Positions 25,637 through 34,065 of a stretch of DNA of 64,000 bases are shown piece after piece (within the stretch, counting starts at the first letter, position 1; each line of letters starts with the position of its first letter). The DNA comes from Cytobacillus oceanisediminis 2691 (GTDB taxonomy: Bacteria > Bacillota > Bacilli > Bacillales > Cytobacillaceae). A program made the translations under genes and the position numbers. The DNA lies in NCBI RefSeq assembly GCF_000294775.2, contig NZ_CP015507.1:124001-188000 (forward strand), written 5' to 3'. The notes beneath the pieces are model-generated. The model searched no databases. It was given only the letters and a program-made list of their open reading frames with translations, and had not been told where the DNA came from.

Positions 25637-28582
25637 TTAGGAAGATCTTTCAATTGGCAGACGTTCTTGCATGTTTAGCTTAAATGTCCCATACGGGTTT
25701 ACATGGGCATAGATTAATGGTGTTAAGGCTCTAAAATCCTCAGGAGTTAACTTTTGGAGAAGAGATTTATTTTGTTCCAAAAGTACCTCTTGAATCATCA
25801 GTGTATTAATTAACACTAAACAGTTTTGAAGAAGATGGAGAGCAAGTACAGCGACTTCTTGATCTTCCATTCGGTTTGTTTGAATTTCTCCCCCTTTTCC
25901 GTAAAAAATAAAGCTATTGGCAGAGTTCCAGTTTTCAACGACATTTAACCCTTCATGGATTTCTCTTCGGACTTCTTCTGATGATAAATACTCACAAAGG
26001 AAGATCGTTTTTAACACTTTTCCTAATTCGCTGAGTGCCCGATACGTTGGATGCCCACTATTACGAGTGAAACGCTTGAGAATCGCCTCTGTTTCAGCTG
26101 TACCCAATCGTAAAGCAGTTGCATATTTAATCATTTGATCATACTGTTGTTCAATTAAACTCCAATTAATCGCTCTTGTTAAAACAGGCTGTAAGATTGG
26201 ATATGAGTCTTGCATGCCTACATCTGGACGATACAGTTTTTGAGCATGAATGGCTTTAAATCTCGGCATTAGTTGGAATCCAAGCAAATGACAAAAAGCG
26301 AAGGCAACTTCACTTTGACCGTGTGTATCCACGTAGTTTTTTTCTACTTCCATATTTGTGCAATGACGAAGTAACCCTTCGATCATAGAAGCTACTTCGG
26401 ATGAAGAACAGGATTTTAGTTGCGAATAAATACATGTAGAGTTCTTTTCCACGTGCCAATAAATCATTACTCCACGTCCCCTATATCGAATATGCCATTC
26501 AGTCAACAAGTTCTGATCCCAAGCTCCAAACTTTTTACTATCAGACGCACATGCAGTTGTTCCTTCACCCCATACTTCTGTTACACGAGCATCTAGAATG
26601 GCATTGGTTACCTTTGAAATGGCTTGCCGTAGGTTCTCTTTATGGATGAATTTCCGCCGTACATAGAGTAAGTCCTTGTAACTTTCCCCATGTTCACCAG
26701 CCGCAATTCGCTTTAATCCTGTGTTTGTTCCCAATCCATATAAGCAAAGAATAAGTCTTCGTTGCAGTGTTTCCTTATCAATGATCTCACGATTACCTAG
26801 CGTTTGGAACACATGTGTCAGATGTACACGTAAATCGGCCTCTTTTAAAATATCCAAAAGATTGGTCATGGGCCAACGCTTCATGACCTCTGCCTTTACG
26901 AGATTTAGGTTAACCGGTTCAGCCTGTGCCTGTAAAGGTGACACAGAAATCCAGCCATTTCCCTTACTCAATATACGTACCTTGGAGTTATTTTTAACAC
27001 TTCTATTTAATTTCTCAAGAGCCGTATTCATACTCTGTTTCAGTTCGTGAATAAGTGTTTGTACTTCAAGGGGCTTACAAAGCGCTTTATAATGTTTTTC
27101 TCTATTTTGTTCAAAATCTTTTGGTAAATCTTCCTCTGGGTTTCTATACCGATCAGCTCCGACCACCCATACTTCTTTACAACGTAATCGATCTCGCAGA
27201 GCTTGGAGTACACAGATTTCATAATTCATTCGGTTTACACTGTTTGTTTCTTTATCAATGACCGTATCAATCCAACCTGGCTTAACGATTCCTTCAATTG
27301 GGATATAATCTGTTTCATTATATGTATACTGATTGGTAAGCTTATATTGTGTAAGTAAATCAATTGCATCTATCACAGGTCGATGCACATCATTATTGGA
27401 TTGAAATTCTAGAATATCAAGTAAAGCTGGAACCATTCTTCTGTAATAAGTACCGTAGGAGGATCTCATAACAGTATGTACTTTTTGTTTATAGGAGGGA
27501 CCTGTATGTTTCATTTCCTTCACAATATCTTTTAATTTATCTTCGCCTACGACAGGAAATAAAACATCTCGCACAATACCGTCTGGTTGTTCCACTGCCT
27601 TTTCAGCCATGCGGAACAATACGTTTGTCTTTCCACTTACTTTACGAAAATCCCGTAAAAATTCTTTTTCTACTTTTCGTTCCGCCCGAGCACCGATTCG
27701 ATGAACAATTTGGATAATGAGCTCAACTAAGTTATCCGTAATTTCTCTACCTCTACACCAAAAGAAAGCTGCCAATAAAGTATAACGGATCGGATCAGGA
27801 TGCCTGCGCAACTCTCTAATATCTTCAGAAACAGCTCGCTGTCTGTACGTTCGGATCATCTTGGGTGAAACACCGTAGAATAAATTTGGTGGAAGCTGTA
27901 TATCTCGTACTGTTCGTAGTTTTTCTATCTCTTGAAATAAACTGTCTAACCCGATTCTTCCCGGATCAGATACAAGCTCTCGGAAACTGAGAATGGTTTG
28001 ATCTTTTTCTATCTGTTCTGTATGGGACCAAGTACGTATAAACGTATCTAACTTAGATTGGGAGTGATCAGAAAGTTTAGAGTAAATGGATTGAGAAATC
28101 CGGTCCTCATACTGATAAATGGCTGACTTGATGTTTCGCTCTAAATGGTCATGAGCTGGGGGAACAATTTGTTGTTTTCTTAGGTGATGTAGTACATGTT
28201 TTCTTACTCTGTCTATTTGTAGTTCCTGCGGTAAGATGTTAGCCTGAAGCCAGGATTTTACTTCTTCCATATCAGTAAGGGTGCTGTCCCTAAATCCCAT
28301 GTAATCGCGAATTTGAGCACGATGATATTTAATTGACCTTCCGTCCCAATCGTACGCATGAAATAAATCCGCAGGTACATCTACTTGCTTGGCAATGTAT
28401 TGAATAACATCTTTACTTATTTCCTGTTTTCCTTTTGGAAAACGTCCCTGATATTGAAAGAACTTTATTAGAACGGCAAACCCCAGTCGTGTTCCTCCAT
28501 ATCTGTTTCCGAGTAAACGCATTTCTTCTGGAATAACGGTAAAATGTTCAATAAGTTCTTCTAAGTCCCAATTTTGCTTCAC
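25637..28582 (-). CDS. tnpA: Tn3-family transposase TnpA
   Basis: A transposase of about 981 residues, the normal Tn3 size. The N-terminal DNA-binding region ([34 protein letters not shown]) is followed by a C-terminal DDE domain with [21 protein letters not shown] and the Glu region of [18 protein letters not shown], a typical Tn3 ending. The GTG at 28582 is preferred because AAGGAGG lies nine bases ahead; a longer TTG start at 28615 would place that site inside the gene. It begins about 93 bp inside the right terminal repeat and reads inward. It performs replicative transposition from the 43-bp ends. The frame is uninterrupted, so it is probably functional. Confidence 0.96.
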   Translation of the reverse strand: MKQNWDLEELIEHFTVIPEEMRLLGNRYGGTRLGFAVLIKFFQYQGRFPKGKQEISKDVIQYIAKQVDVPADLFHAYDWDGRSIKYHRAQIRDYMGFRDSTLTDMEEVKSWLQANILPQELQIDRVRKHVLHHLRKQQIVPPAHDHLERNIKSAIYQYEDRISQSIYSKLSDHSQSKLDTFIRTWSHTEQIEKDQTILSFRELVSDPGRIGLDSLFQEIEKLRTVRDIQLPPNLFYGVSPKMIRTYRQRAVSEDIRELRRHPDPIRYTLLAAFFWCRGREITDNLVELIIQIVHRIGARAERKVEKEFLRDFRKVSGKTNVLFRMAEKAVEQPDGIVRDVLFPVVGEDKLKDIVKEMKHTGPSYKQKVHTVMRSSYGTYYRRMVPALLDILEFQSNNDVHRPVIDAIDLLTQYKLTNQYTYNETDYIPIEGIVKPGWIDTVIDKETNSVNRMNYEICVLQALRDRLRCKEVWVVGADRYRNPEEDLPKDFEQNREKHYKALCKPLEVQTLIHELKQSMNTALEKLNRSVKNNSKVRILSKGNGWISVSPLQAQAEPVNLNLVKAEVMKRWPMTNLLDILKEADLRVHLTHVFQTLGNREIIDKETLQRRLILCLYGLGTNTGLKRIAAGEHGESYKDLLYVRRKFIHKENLRQAISKVTNAILDARVTEVWGEGTTACASDSKKFGAWDQNLLTEWHIRYRGRGVMIYWHVEKNSTCIYSQLKSCSSSEVASMIEGLLRHCTNMEVEKNYVDTHGQSEVAFAFCHLLGFQLMPRFKAIHAQKLYRPDVGMQDSYPILQPVLTRAINWSLIEQQYDQMIKYATALRLGTAETEAILKRFTRNSGHPTYRALSELGKVLKTIFLCEYLSSEEVRREIHEGLNVVENWNSANSFIFYGKGGEIQTNRMEDQEVAVLALHLLQNCLVLINTLMIQEVLLEQNKSLLQKLTPEDFRALTPLIYAHVNPYGTFKLNMQERLPIERSS

Positions 28583-28674
28583 TTTGTTTTTCCTCCTTAT
28601 CATACGTATCAGCAAATCTTATAGGAATTCAGAATATAAAAAAAGCCCCTAGAGTCAGGACTGAATCAATAAAA

Positions 28675-28717
28675 AGATTTACTTTGCCCCTGGTTGCACG
28701 AACGCTGGTACTGGGCC
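28675..28717 (-). repeat. Right terminal inverted repeat of the 26-kb transposon
   Basis: The reverse complement matches 2269-2311 at 41 of 43 positions. It is followed by the second TATTT copy at 28718-28722. Confidence 0.95.
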
Positions 28718-28737
28718 TATTTGTGATTAAGGATTTA

Positions 28738-28775
28738 AAAAGTCGATTCCATGGTTTGGAATCGACTTTTTATTC
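28738..28775 (-). terminator. Terminator after the DUF1541 lipoprotein gene
   Basis: AAAAAGTCGATTCCA pairs with TGGAATCGACTTTTT around a 3-4-base loop, with T runs on both strands. It lies about 30 bp after the stop. Confidence 0.88.
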
Positions 28776-28803
28776 TTATTTATTATGTTAAAGTTTTATT
28801 AAT

Positions 28804-29451
28804 TTATTCAGCTGGAGATAGCTCGCTTTCTGTTACCCATTTGTGATTTTTCACTTCTTCACCACCGGTTGTTGTAGTAAAATCAACCATATATACAGTA
28901 GTTTGTTCAGCGGAGTCAATTACAGCTGTTGCTCCGTCCATACCTTCCATATGTTCCGCATTTACAGTAACTTCTGTTCCAGGTTCAAGCGGTTCTTCTT
29001 CGACTCCTTCTAACTCTTCATGGATCACCCATTTATGATCTTCCACTCTCTCTCCGCCAGTCGTCGGGGTATAAGATATTGTATAAACCGTAGTATCATA
29101 TGCTCCAACTATTGTTGCTTCAGCGCCTTTCATTCCTGACATGTGATCTGACTCAATAATGGCTTTACTTCCAACTTCATAAGTTGGTGAAGCTGCTTCT
29201 TCTAAACCTTCAGGAACTTCGCCCGAGCTGGACATATCCATATTATCATGATCCATGCCTTCTGTATCTTCATCCATATTATCATGATCCATGCCTTCCA
29301 TATCTTCATTGTCTTTGCTCTCTTCTGTATTCTCGGTGCCTTCATTGTTTTCTGCGTTTTCATCATTTGCATTTGTACAGGCTCCCAAAAGTAATAAAAG
29401 AGAAGCAAGCAATGCAAATAAAATTGATTTTCTAAAATCTTTTTTCAACAT
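28804..29451 (-). CDS. DUF1541 (YdhK-family) metal-stress lipoprotein
   Basis: A 215-residue predicted lipoprotein: signal peptide with lipobox LLGAC, an acidic, Met/His-containing linker with the repeated MDHDNMDE-type unit, then two DUF1541 domains (about 90-150 and 155-213), each with the DHMxGMxGAxA and KWVxxxEL signatures. DUF1541 proteins commonly accompany copper genes, and the Met/His/Asp linker looks suited to Cu binding; the exact role is unknown. The ATG at 29451 has AAAGGAGG eight bases ahead. It is the first gene to the right of the transposon and is paralogous to the frameshifted gene at 49583. A TGCATATTTTC-like promoter element precedes it. Confidence 0.85.
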   Translation of the reverse strand: MLKKDFRKSILFALLASLLLLLGACTNANDENAENNEGTENTEESKDNEDMEGMDHDNMDEDTEGMDHDNMDMSSSGEVPEGLEEAASPTYEVGSKAIIESDHMSGMKGAEATIVGAYDTTVYTISYTPTTGGERVEDHKWVIHEELEGVEEEPLEPGTEVTVNAEHMEGMDGATAVIDSAEQTTVYMVDFTTTTGGEEVKNHKWVTESELSPAE

Positions 29452-29491
29452 ATACAAAATCCTCCTTTAGCAATTTCCGATATTATAACTG

Positions 29492-29514
29492 TAAAATGTG
29501 CAGAAAATATGGTG
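29492..29514 (-). promoter_or_regulatory. Phased A/T element in front of the DUF1541 gene
   Basis: On the minus strand ACCATATTTTCTGCACATTTTA contains two CATATTTT-like units ten bases apart, just upstream of a TATAAT. Almost the same block occurs at 51782-51804, with related copies at 55441, 58239 and 60146. Its binding protein is unknown. Confidence 0.45.
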
Positions 29515-29684
29515 TAAGCTTATGTAAGATAAAAACATTGGCTTTTAATCTTTTCCCCATTCGATAAATATTTATTCCTCTTGAGTTTTTTTGATCCGAT
29601 TGAGGACTTACAAAAGTAAATAGCAGCTAGCGAAATCCCCGACCAAAAGTTGTGAATTCAAAATTGAAAAGGTTTTGGTGCCTA

Positions 29685-31046
29685 TTAATTTCTGGGGAAC
29701 AAAATCGTTATGATAGTGCCATTATTTAATTCACTTGTAACCTGTATGCCTCCACCATGTGCATTTACTAATGCTTTTACTATGGAGAGGCCAATACCAA
29801 TCCCTCCGGTTTTTCGGGTTCTAGATTTATCTCCTCTGTAAAATCGTTCAAAAAGATGGGGAAGATCCTTTTCGTCTATCCCAACTCCTTCATCGGCTAC
29901 AACGAAACCTATATTGTCATTCTTTTCAAGAACTGAGATAACCACCCTTTTATTTGGTGAAGTATATTGAAGAGCATTATTAAGAATGTTAGTTAATATT
30001 TGAATAACTCGGTCTTGATCAGCACGAAACCATAATTCTTTTCCAGAATTAAGGATTTGGAGTTTTACTCCTTTCTCATTAAATATTGAATCAAATTGAT
30101 TTTTTAAGAAACATGCCATCTTATTTGCTTCTATATTACTCACATTTAACTTAATCTGTGGATTCTCAGCAGCAAGAAGTTTTTCTAGTTCATTTACAAG
30201 ACGTACTAAGCGCATTAACTCATTATGGCTTTGTTGCAGCCTTTCCGGAGTAGGATCCCAAATTCCATCTTGAAAAGCCTCTATTTGACTTCTCAATGAT
30301 GCAAGAGGTGTGCGAAGTTCATGTGCGAGGTCTGCGGTAAACTGCTTTCTAAGATTTTCTTCATTAGAAAGTGAACTTGCTAAATTATTAAAAGACCATC
30401 CAAGAGCTTTCATTTCCTCAGTCAATTCCTCAACGTTCAAGCGGGTGTTCCATTTATGTTTTTGGAGCTCCTGTACAGCAACCGAAAGTTTATTGAATCC
30501 AGCTGAAAGCCATTTTGAAAATAAAATACTAAAGAAAACTGATAGTATAACTGTAAAAAAAGCTGCAGCATAAACATATCTTTTAATAGCTTGAAAAAAT
30601 GAAAAATCCTCAGCGACTAGTTCCTCTTGATAATACACTTGTAGGCTGCCAATAATACTATTATCTACAGAAAGATTATAAGTATCTGAATTATAGTTCG
30701 CCTCTGAATCTTGTCTGTGACCCATATTCTCCATCATCTTTCTCATTGAGCTAGTCTCAATGAGGATTTTTCCATTTGAATTATATATTTCATAATATAG
30801 ATTTTCCGTCATAGCTTGATCATGCAGAATACTTACAACTTGGTCACTCTGTAGTGAGCCAGTCTGTTTATACTCATTGAGTATTTCTTCTTTAATCAGA
30901 TTTATATTTTTCTCTCTTCCTTCTAATAAATAATCATTAAAGCGACCTTCAAAACCCCATAATATCGAAAGGCTAGTTAATAAAATGCCTGATAAGGATA
31001 CTATTAAGAAATAAAAAAATATTCTAGTGCGCATGGTTTTCCGCAT
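29685..31046 (-). CDS. Membrane sensor histidine kinase
   Basis: A 453-residue kinase with two membrane helices (about 8-28 and 160-185) around an extracytoplasmic domain, a HAMP linker, the phospho-acceptor motif ADLAHELRTPLASL, and N, G1 and G2 boxes (NILNNALQYT, DEGVGID, GGIGIGLSIVKALV). The ATG at 31046 has GGAGG eight bases ahead and overlaps the regulator gene by 23 bp; longer in-frame starts up to 31079 would overlap more. It forms an operon with the response regulator upstream. The extracytoplasmic domain has a short Met/His stretch (RKMMENMGHRQD), in line with metal sensing, but the ligand is unknown. Confidence 0.93.
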   Translation of the reverse strand: MRKTMRTRIFFYFLIVSLSGILLTSLSILWGFEGRFNDYLLEGREKNINLIKEEILNEYKQTGSLQSDQVVSILHDQAMTENLYYEIYNSNGKILIETSSMRKMMENMGHRQDSEANYNSDTYNLSVDNSIIGSLQVYYQEELVAEDFSFFQAIKRYVYAAAFFTVILSVFFSILFSKWLSAGFNKLSVAVQELQKHKWNTRLNVEELTEEMKALGWSFNNLASSLSNEENLRKQFTADLAHELRTPLASLRSQIEAFQDGIWDPTPERLQQSHNELMRLVRLVNELEKLLAAENPQIKLNVSNIEANKMACFLKNQFDSIFNEKGVKLQILNSGKELWFRADQDRVIQILTNILNNALQYTSPNKRVVISVLEKNDNIGFVVADEGVGIDEKDLPHLFERFYRGDKSRTRKTGGIGIGLSIVKALVNAHGGGIQVTSELNNGTIITILFPRN

Positions 31047-31737
31047 GGGGCCTTCCTCCAAACTTATAACCCATTCCAAAGACGGTCAGTATATAATCAG
31101 GCTGCCGTGAATCTCTTTCAATCTTTTTTCGAAGGTTTTTAATATGAGTGTCTATGCTCCGTTCATATCCTTCATAATAAGTTCCGTCCCCCTGACACTT
31201 TTCAAGTAACTCCATCCGACTATAAACCCTGCCTGGGTAACTGGCCAGTGTAAATAGGAGTCTATATTCAATTGGTGTGAGGGTAATAATCTTGCCTTTC
31301 AATTTTACTTCTTTTTTTATTGAGTCAATAATCATTTCTTTTTCATTAAATATAAGCTTGTGAGCTGATATCCTTTTATTCACTCTCCTTAAAATTGCTT
31401 GAGCTCTCACTACTACTTCTCTTGGACTAAAGGGTTTTTTTACATAATCATCCGCTCCAAGATTAATTCCATTTAACAAATCCTCTTCGTCTGATTTTGC
31501 AGTCAGCATGATTATTGGTACATCACTTTCTTTCCTTATTAAACGACATATTTCTTCTCCAGAAATATCAGGAAGCATTAGGTCTAGAATAATAATATCA
31601 ATGTCGTCGGCTTTTGCTTTTTTTAAGGCATCTATCCCATTAGAAGCCAACAGAATATCCCAGCCCTCTTTTTCAAAATAGGCTTTTAATACCTCAAGAA
31701 TCATATCTTCATCATCTACAAGAAGAATTTTAGTCAC
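31024..31737 (-). CDS. OmpR/PhoB-family response regulator
   Basis: A 237-residue regulator with receiver acidic pair DD (8-9), phospho-site Asp52 (ILDLMLPDISG) and KKPFSP, then a winged-helix DNA-binding domain (about 130-230) with LTPIEYRLL and ERSIDTHIKNLRKKIE. The C-terminal tail PHAENHAH is His-rich. GTG follows AAGGAG. It is the first gene of a regulator-kinase operon. Three direct repeats of a CCATAAG-type unit in the divergent region (31800-31838) are likely its own sites, shared with the small secreted protein gene on the other strand. Confidence 0.93.
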   Translation of the reverse strand: MTKILLVDDEDMILEVLKAYFEKEGWDILLASNGIDALKKAKADDIDIIILDLMLPDISGEEICRLIRKESDVPIIMLTAKSDEEDLLNGINLGADDYVKKPFSPREVVVRAQAILRRVNKRISAHKLIFNEKEMIIDSIKKEVKLKGKIITLTPIEYRLLFTLASYPGRVYSRMELLEKCQGDGTYYEGYERSIDTHIKNLRKKIERDSRQPDYILTVFGMGYKFGGRPHAENHAH

Positions 31738-31799
31738 CCGTAACCACTCCTTGTATACATTTTATCATCCTCGATTATTAGAATTGCAATCTTCATATG

Positions 31800-31838
31800 T
31801 TCCACATAAGTTCTCCATAAGATTTACATTTCCATAAG
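31800..31838. promoter_or_regulatory. Three direct repeats in a divergent promoter region
   Basis: TTCCACATAAG (31800-31810), TTCTCCATAAG (31811-31821) and TTTCCATAAG (31829-31838) are direct repeats in phase with the DNA helix. They lie between the regulator gene and the secreted protein at 31872. Such phasing is typical of OmpR-type regulator sites. Confidence 0.55.
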
Positions 31839-31871
31839 GTATTCTAAAAACAAGAAAGGAGATGAATATAC

Positions 31872-32108
31872 ATGAGAAAATTTGTGATTGGTATCTTAGG
31901 TGCAGGGTTTATTTTAGGAGCAGGAACATATGCATTTGCAGAGGAGAATGGAAACGGAGGTTTAAACTTCGGGCAAATGAAGCCCATGATTGAAGAAATG
32001 CATCCCGACCTCTCAACAAAGGAGCAAAAAGATATGTTTGAATCATGCCATGGTAAGGATGGTATGATGCAGCAAAGTGGTGCTGAAAGTATGATGAATA
32101 ACTTTTAA
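31872..32108 (+). CDS. Small secreted protein with MHPDLS segment
   Basis: A 78-residue protein with a clear signal peptide (MRKFVIGILGAGFILGAGTYAFA), then MKPMIEEMHPDLSTKEQKDMFESCHGKDGMMQQ. No established domain is recognised. Met, His and one Cys in the mature part would allow metal contact. A decayed relative sits within the transposon (12203-12385), and both lie near metal genes. ATG follows AAAGGAGAT. It is divergent from the regulator-kinase operon and shares direct repeats with it, so it is probably a target. The small membrane protein at 32124 follows after 15 bp. Confidence 0.75.
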   Translation: MRKFVIGILGAGFILGAGTYAFAEENGNGGLNFGQMKPMIEEMHPDLSTKEQKDMFESCHGKDGMMQQSGAESMMNNF

Positions 32109-32123
32109 GGGAGTTGATCCCGA

Positions 32124-32255
32124 ATGATGGGCGGATATGGAATTGGCATGATGGCTTATGGTATTATAGGTTGGCTGCTTAATCTTACCATGATTGGAAT
32201 CGTAGTATTTTTCACTGTGAAAATGGCAATAAAAAAATCAAAAGTCAATCATTAA
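32124..32255 (+). CDS. 43-residue single-pass membrane peptide
   Basis: The short frame reads MMGGYGIGMMAYGIIG, then WLLNLTMIGIVVFFTVKMA, then a basic tail KKSKVNH. It has one or two hydrophobic stretches and an unusually Met/Gly/Tyr-rich N-terminus. GGGAGTTGAT precedes it at suitable spacing, and it starts 15 bp after the secreted protein gene, so they form one unit ending at the terminator at 32299. Met-rich opening and neighbours hint at a copper-linked role, which is not proven. Confidence 0.65.
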   Translation: MMGGYGIGMMAYGIIGWLLNLTMIGIVVFFTVKMAIKKSKVNH

Positions 32256-32298
32256 ACATGGATAAACAACAGCTAATTTAACAACATTATTAGCACAT

Positions 32299-32336
32299 AA
32301 AAACGCTTGGAAATAATAATCCCAAGCGTTTTTGAT
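32299..32336 (+). terminator. Terminator after the small membrane peptide
   Basis: AAAAACGCTTGG pairs with CCCAAGCGTTTTT around an A/T loop, with T residues following, about 45 bp after the stop. Confidence 0.88.
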
Positions 32337-32638
32337 TTGCTCCCTTTCTTGAAAAAAGCTGTTGGTAATCTTGGTTTCATTTTTTATTATCAAATTTTCT
32401 TCCTTTTAACTTTTGAAAGGTATTTCGAAATGGCTCCAATTCAACTAGTAAAATACCGCCTTTTTCTTTTACTAAGAAATCTTTGCACCAAAAGGATGTC
32501 TTTTTAGAATAAACTCAAATTAATATTTGTTAAAAATGTTACTTCGTTATAAGAGAATAACATAGAAGTTAAAAGACACAAGTGTAAGACTATTTCATTA
32601 AGCCAAGGAGTCACCTACTCCTTTGTAGATGGCATTTG

Positions 32639-32881
32639 TCAGCCGCCATCTATGCAAGTAGAAACAGAGCTTCCTACAGCTGCATTTAGTTCGTGGAGAA
32701 GCGGAATTAGTTGTTCTTCATCAATCAATGTTGCTAAGACCTGCTTTGTAAACGGAATTTTATGCCTTTTAAAAATTTCTGCTGTATTGGACCAAACTTC
32801 AACTATTGCTGCTGGTGACATATTTGATTGAATAACCACTTTGGCATCTTTCCTTTCTTTATATAAACGGATATTTTTCAA
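32639..32881 (-). CDS. Hypothetical 80-residue protein
   Basis: The product is small and predicted cytosolic, starting at TTG. The sequence reads as a mixed alpha/beta domain (KVVIQSNMSPAAIVEVWSNTAEIFKRHKI, then VLATLIDEEQLIPLLHELNAAVGSSVSTC) ending CIDGG. No family is recognised. The ribosome binding site is weak (AGAAG). A hairpin (32625-32649) overlaps the stop codon and could end the transcript. Its composition looks coding, and no competing frame is better; confidence in expression is moderate. Confidence 0.55.
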   Translation of the reverse strand: MKNIRLYKERKDAKVVIQSNMSPAAIVEVWSNTAEIFKRHKIPFTKQVLATLIDEEQLIPLLHELNAAVGSSVSTCIDGG

Positions 32882-33090
32882 TTAACTTCTTCTGTTTATC
32901 TAACAATCACTAAGTATGATTTGTGTAAGATTTGTTCTAAAATACATATATATAAAATACTAACTTGATTATTGAGATTTCACTATGACTAATTTCCAGA
33001 TTAAGAATTGAGACATTAATAACTTCCCATGAAATATAGATCACTTATGGGATATAATGTGTTTTAACTTGGTTTCTTTGAAACTTATCC

Positions 33091-33237
33091 TTACTTTATC
33101 ATGACCAACAAAATCACTGCAGCAAACACTATCGCAATTAAAGGTAAAACTTTCTTTAGCTGTACTTTTTCAATATGTTCTATAATAATTATGACGAAAA
33201 TGATCAAAATTTGAAAAATCCAAGATAAAAAAACCAT
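33091..33237 (-). CDS. 48-residue two-helix membrane peptide
   Basis: The short frame encodes one hydrophobic helix (MVFLSWIFQILIIFVIIII), a charged turn (EHIEKVQLKK) and a second helix (VLPLIAIVFAAVILLVMI). GGAG lies eight bases before the ATG. It resembles small Bacillus membrane hairpin peptides, but no family is recognised and no function is assigned. Confidence 0.5.
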   Translation of the reverse strand: MVFLSWIFQILIIFVIIIIEHIEKVQLKKVLPLIAIVFAAVILLVMIK

Positions 33238-33572
33238 TTAGTTATCTCCAATCTTATGAGTTATGAAGGTTTATTAAAGATAATGGCACGAGGGTTTTCA
33301 GGATATCTAACTCTGAAGCAAGAGTTGATTTCATTTTCTTGGATTGTTGACCATTTATAATAAAAGAGTTTAAAATTATAAAAAGTGTTTTAGATACATC
33401 TCACTTTTACCATATAAGTATGCATAATTTATGCATACACAGTAGAAATTGACCATGCATATAAATGTTAAAAAAAAGAAAAATGTGGAGGTCAATACTG
33501 ATATACAACACAAACCGAAAAATTAAGAAAAACTCTCCTCTCACAGTCTTTAATAAAATGAGGTGAAAGAAA
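33238..33572. other. Intergenic stretch with a palindrome
   Basis: No gene is seen in this 335-bp AT-rich stretch. It holds the 21-bp palindrome at 33418-33438 and otherwise only promoter-like A/T sequence. Confidence 0.5.
33418..33438. promoter_or_regulatory. Perfect 21-bp palindrome
   Basis: GTATGCATAA and its exact complement flank one central T. Its length and position, 135 bp before the gene at 33573, suggest a dimeric regulator site. No matching regulator is identified. Confidence 0.4.
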
Positions 33573-33959
33573 TTGTGCTTTACTCATGATGTCATTGAAC
33601 GACAAGCCCTTAAAATATGTGAAGAGATGAAGATGTATTCCATTTACAGCCTTGTGGGTGTTGCTACCACTGGTGATCAAGTGAAGATTCAAGAAAATAC
33701 ATCCATTGAAAGTAACTTTAAATTACTACCTGGTGAAGCTTTACCTTTGATCACAAATGTCATGCTACAAGATGCTTATGGAAGAGATTATTCGGTTTCA
33801 CCAGATGAAGCAGGGCTTCAATTTGCTAAAGGTGAAGTTACTTATAAAGAATATAAACGTCTTCAAGCTAAAGAAAAAATACAGTTAACTACTATATTAA
33901 TAGCCTCTGGTGGCACATTATTTTTATTGAGTTGGTCATTTCTTCGGTTTTTTATTTAA
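33573..33959 (+). CDS. Hypothetical protein with C-terminal membrane helix
   Basis: A 128-residue product starting at TTG behind GAGGTGAAAG. The body (about 25-90) reads as a soluble beta-rich domain (YSLVGVATTGDQVKIQE, FKLLPGEALPLITNVML). A short SHOCT-like segment (FAKGEVTYKEYKRLQ) follows, and a membrane helix with a basic end closes it (LTTILIASGGTLFLLSWSFL). No family is recognised with confidence. It is tail-anchored in appearance, convergent with copA, and shares a bidirectional terminator with it. A palindrome lies upstream at 33418. Confidence 0.65.
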   Translation: MCFTHDVIERQALKICEEMKMYSIYSLVGVATTGDQVKIQENTSIESNFKLLPGEALPLITNVMLQDAYGRDYSVSPDEAGLQFAKGEVTYKEYKRLQAKEKIQLTTILIASGGTLFLLSWSFLRFFI

Positions 33960-33985
33960 ATGAATTACAGAGCCCTCAATATAAA

Positions 33986-34026
33986 AAAGAATAGGATGAC
34001 TCTAATGTGAGTCATCCTATTCTTTA
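33986..34026. terminator. Bidirectional terminator between convergent genes
   Basis: AAAGAATAGGATGACTC pairs with GAGTCATCCTATTCTTT around a short loop, with A/T tracts on both sides. It serves the 33573 gene and copA. Confidence 0.88.
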
Positions 34027-34065
34027 ATTCCAATTTTATTTTGTTAGGTGTTAGTTCAGACAATA

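Larger units (their letters stand above)
2269..28717. mobile_element. Tn3-family transposon, 26.4 kb, carrying metal/thiol-stress cargo
   Basis: The element is defined by 43-bp inverted repeats (2269-2311 and 28675-28717), a perfect TATTT target duplication, a serine resolvase with an adjacent res-like palindrome at the left end, and a full-length Tn3 transposase at the right end. The transposition genes bracket the cargo instead of lying together. The cargo (about 3.1-25.4 kb) is dominated by cadmium/zinc resistance, CadC-controlled promoters, cytochrome c maturation, thiol metabolism and lipoprotein processing. A smaller Tn3-type element is nested at 20689-23118. Intact ends, tnpA, tnpR and res suggest it may still be mobile; activity itself is inferred. 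Confidence 0.93.
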
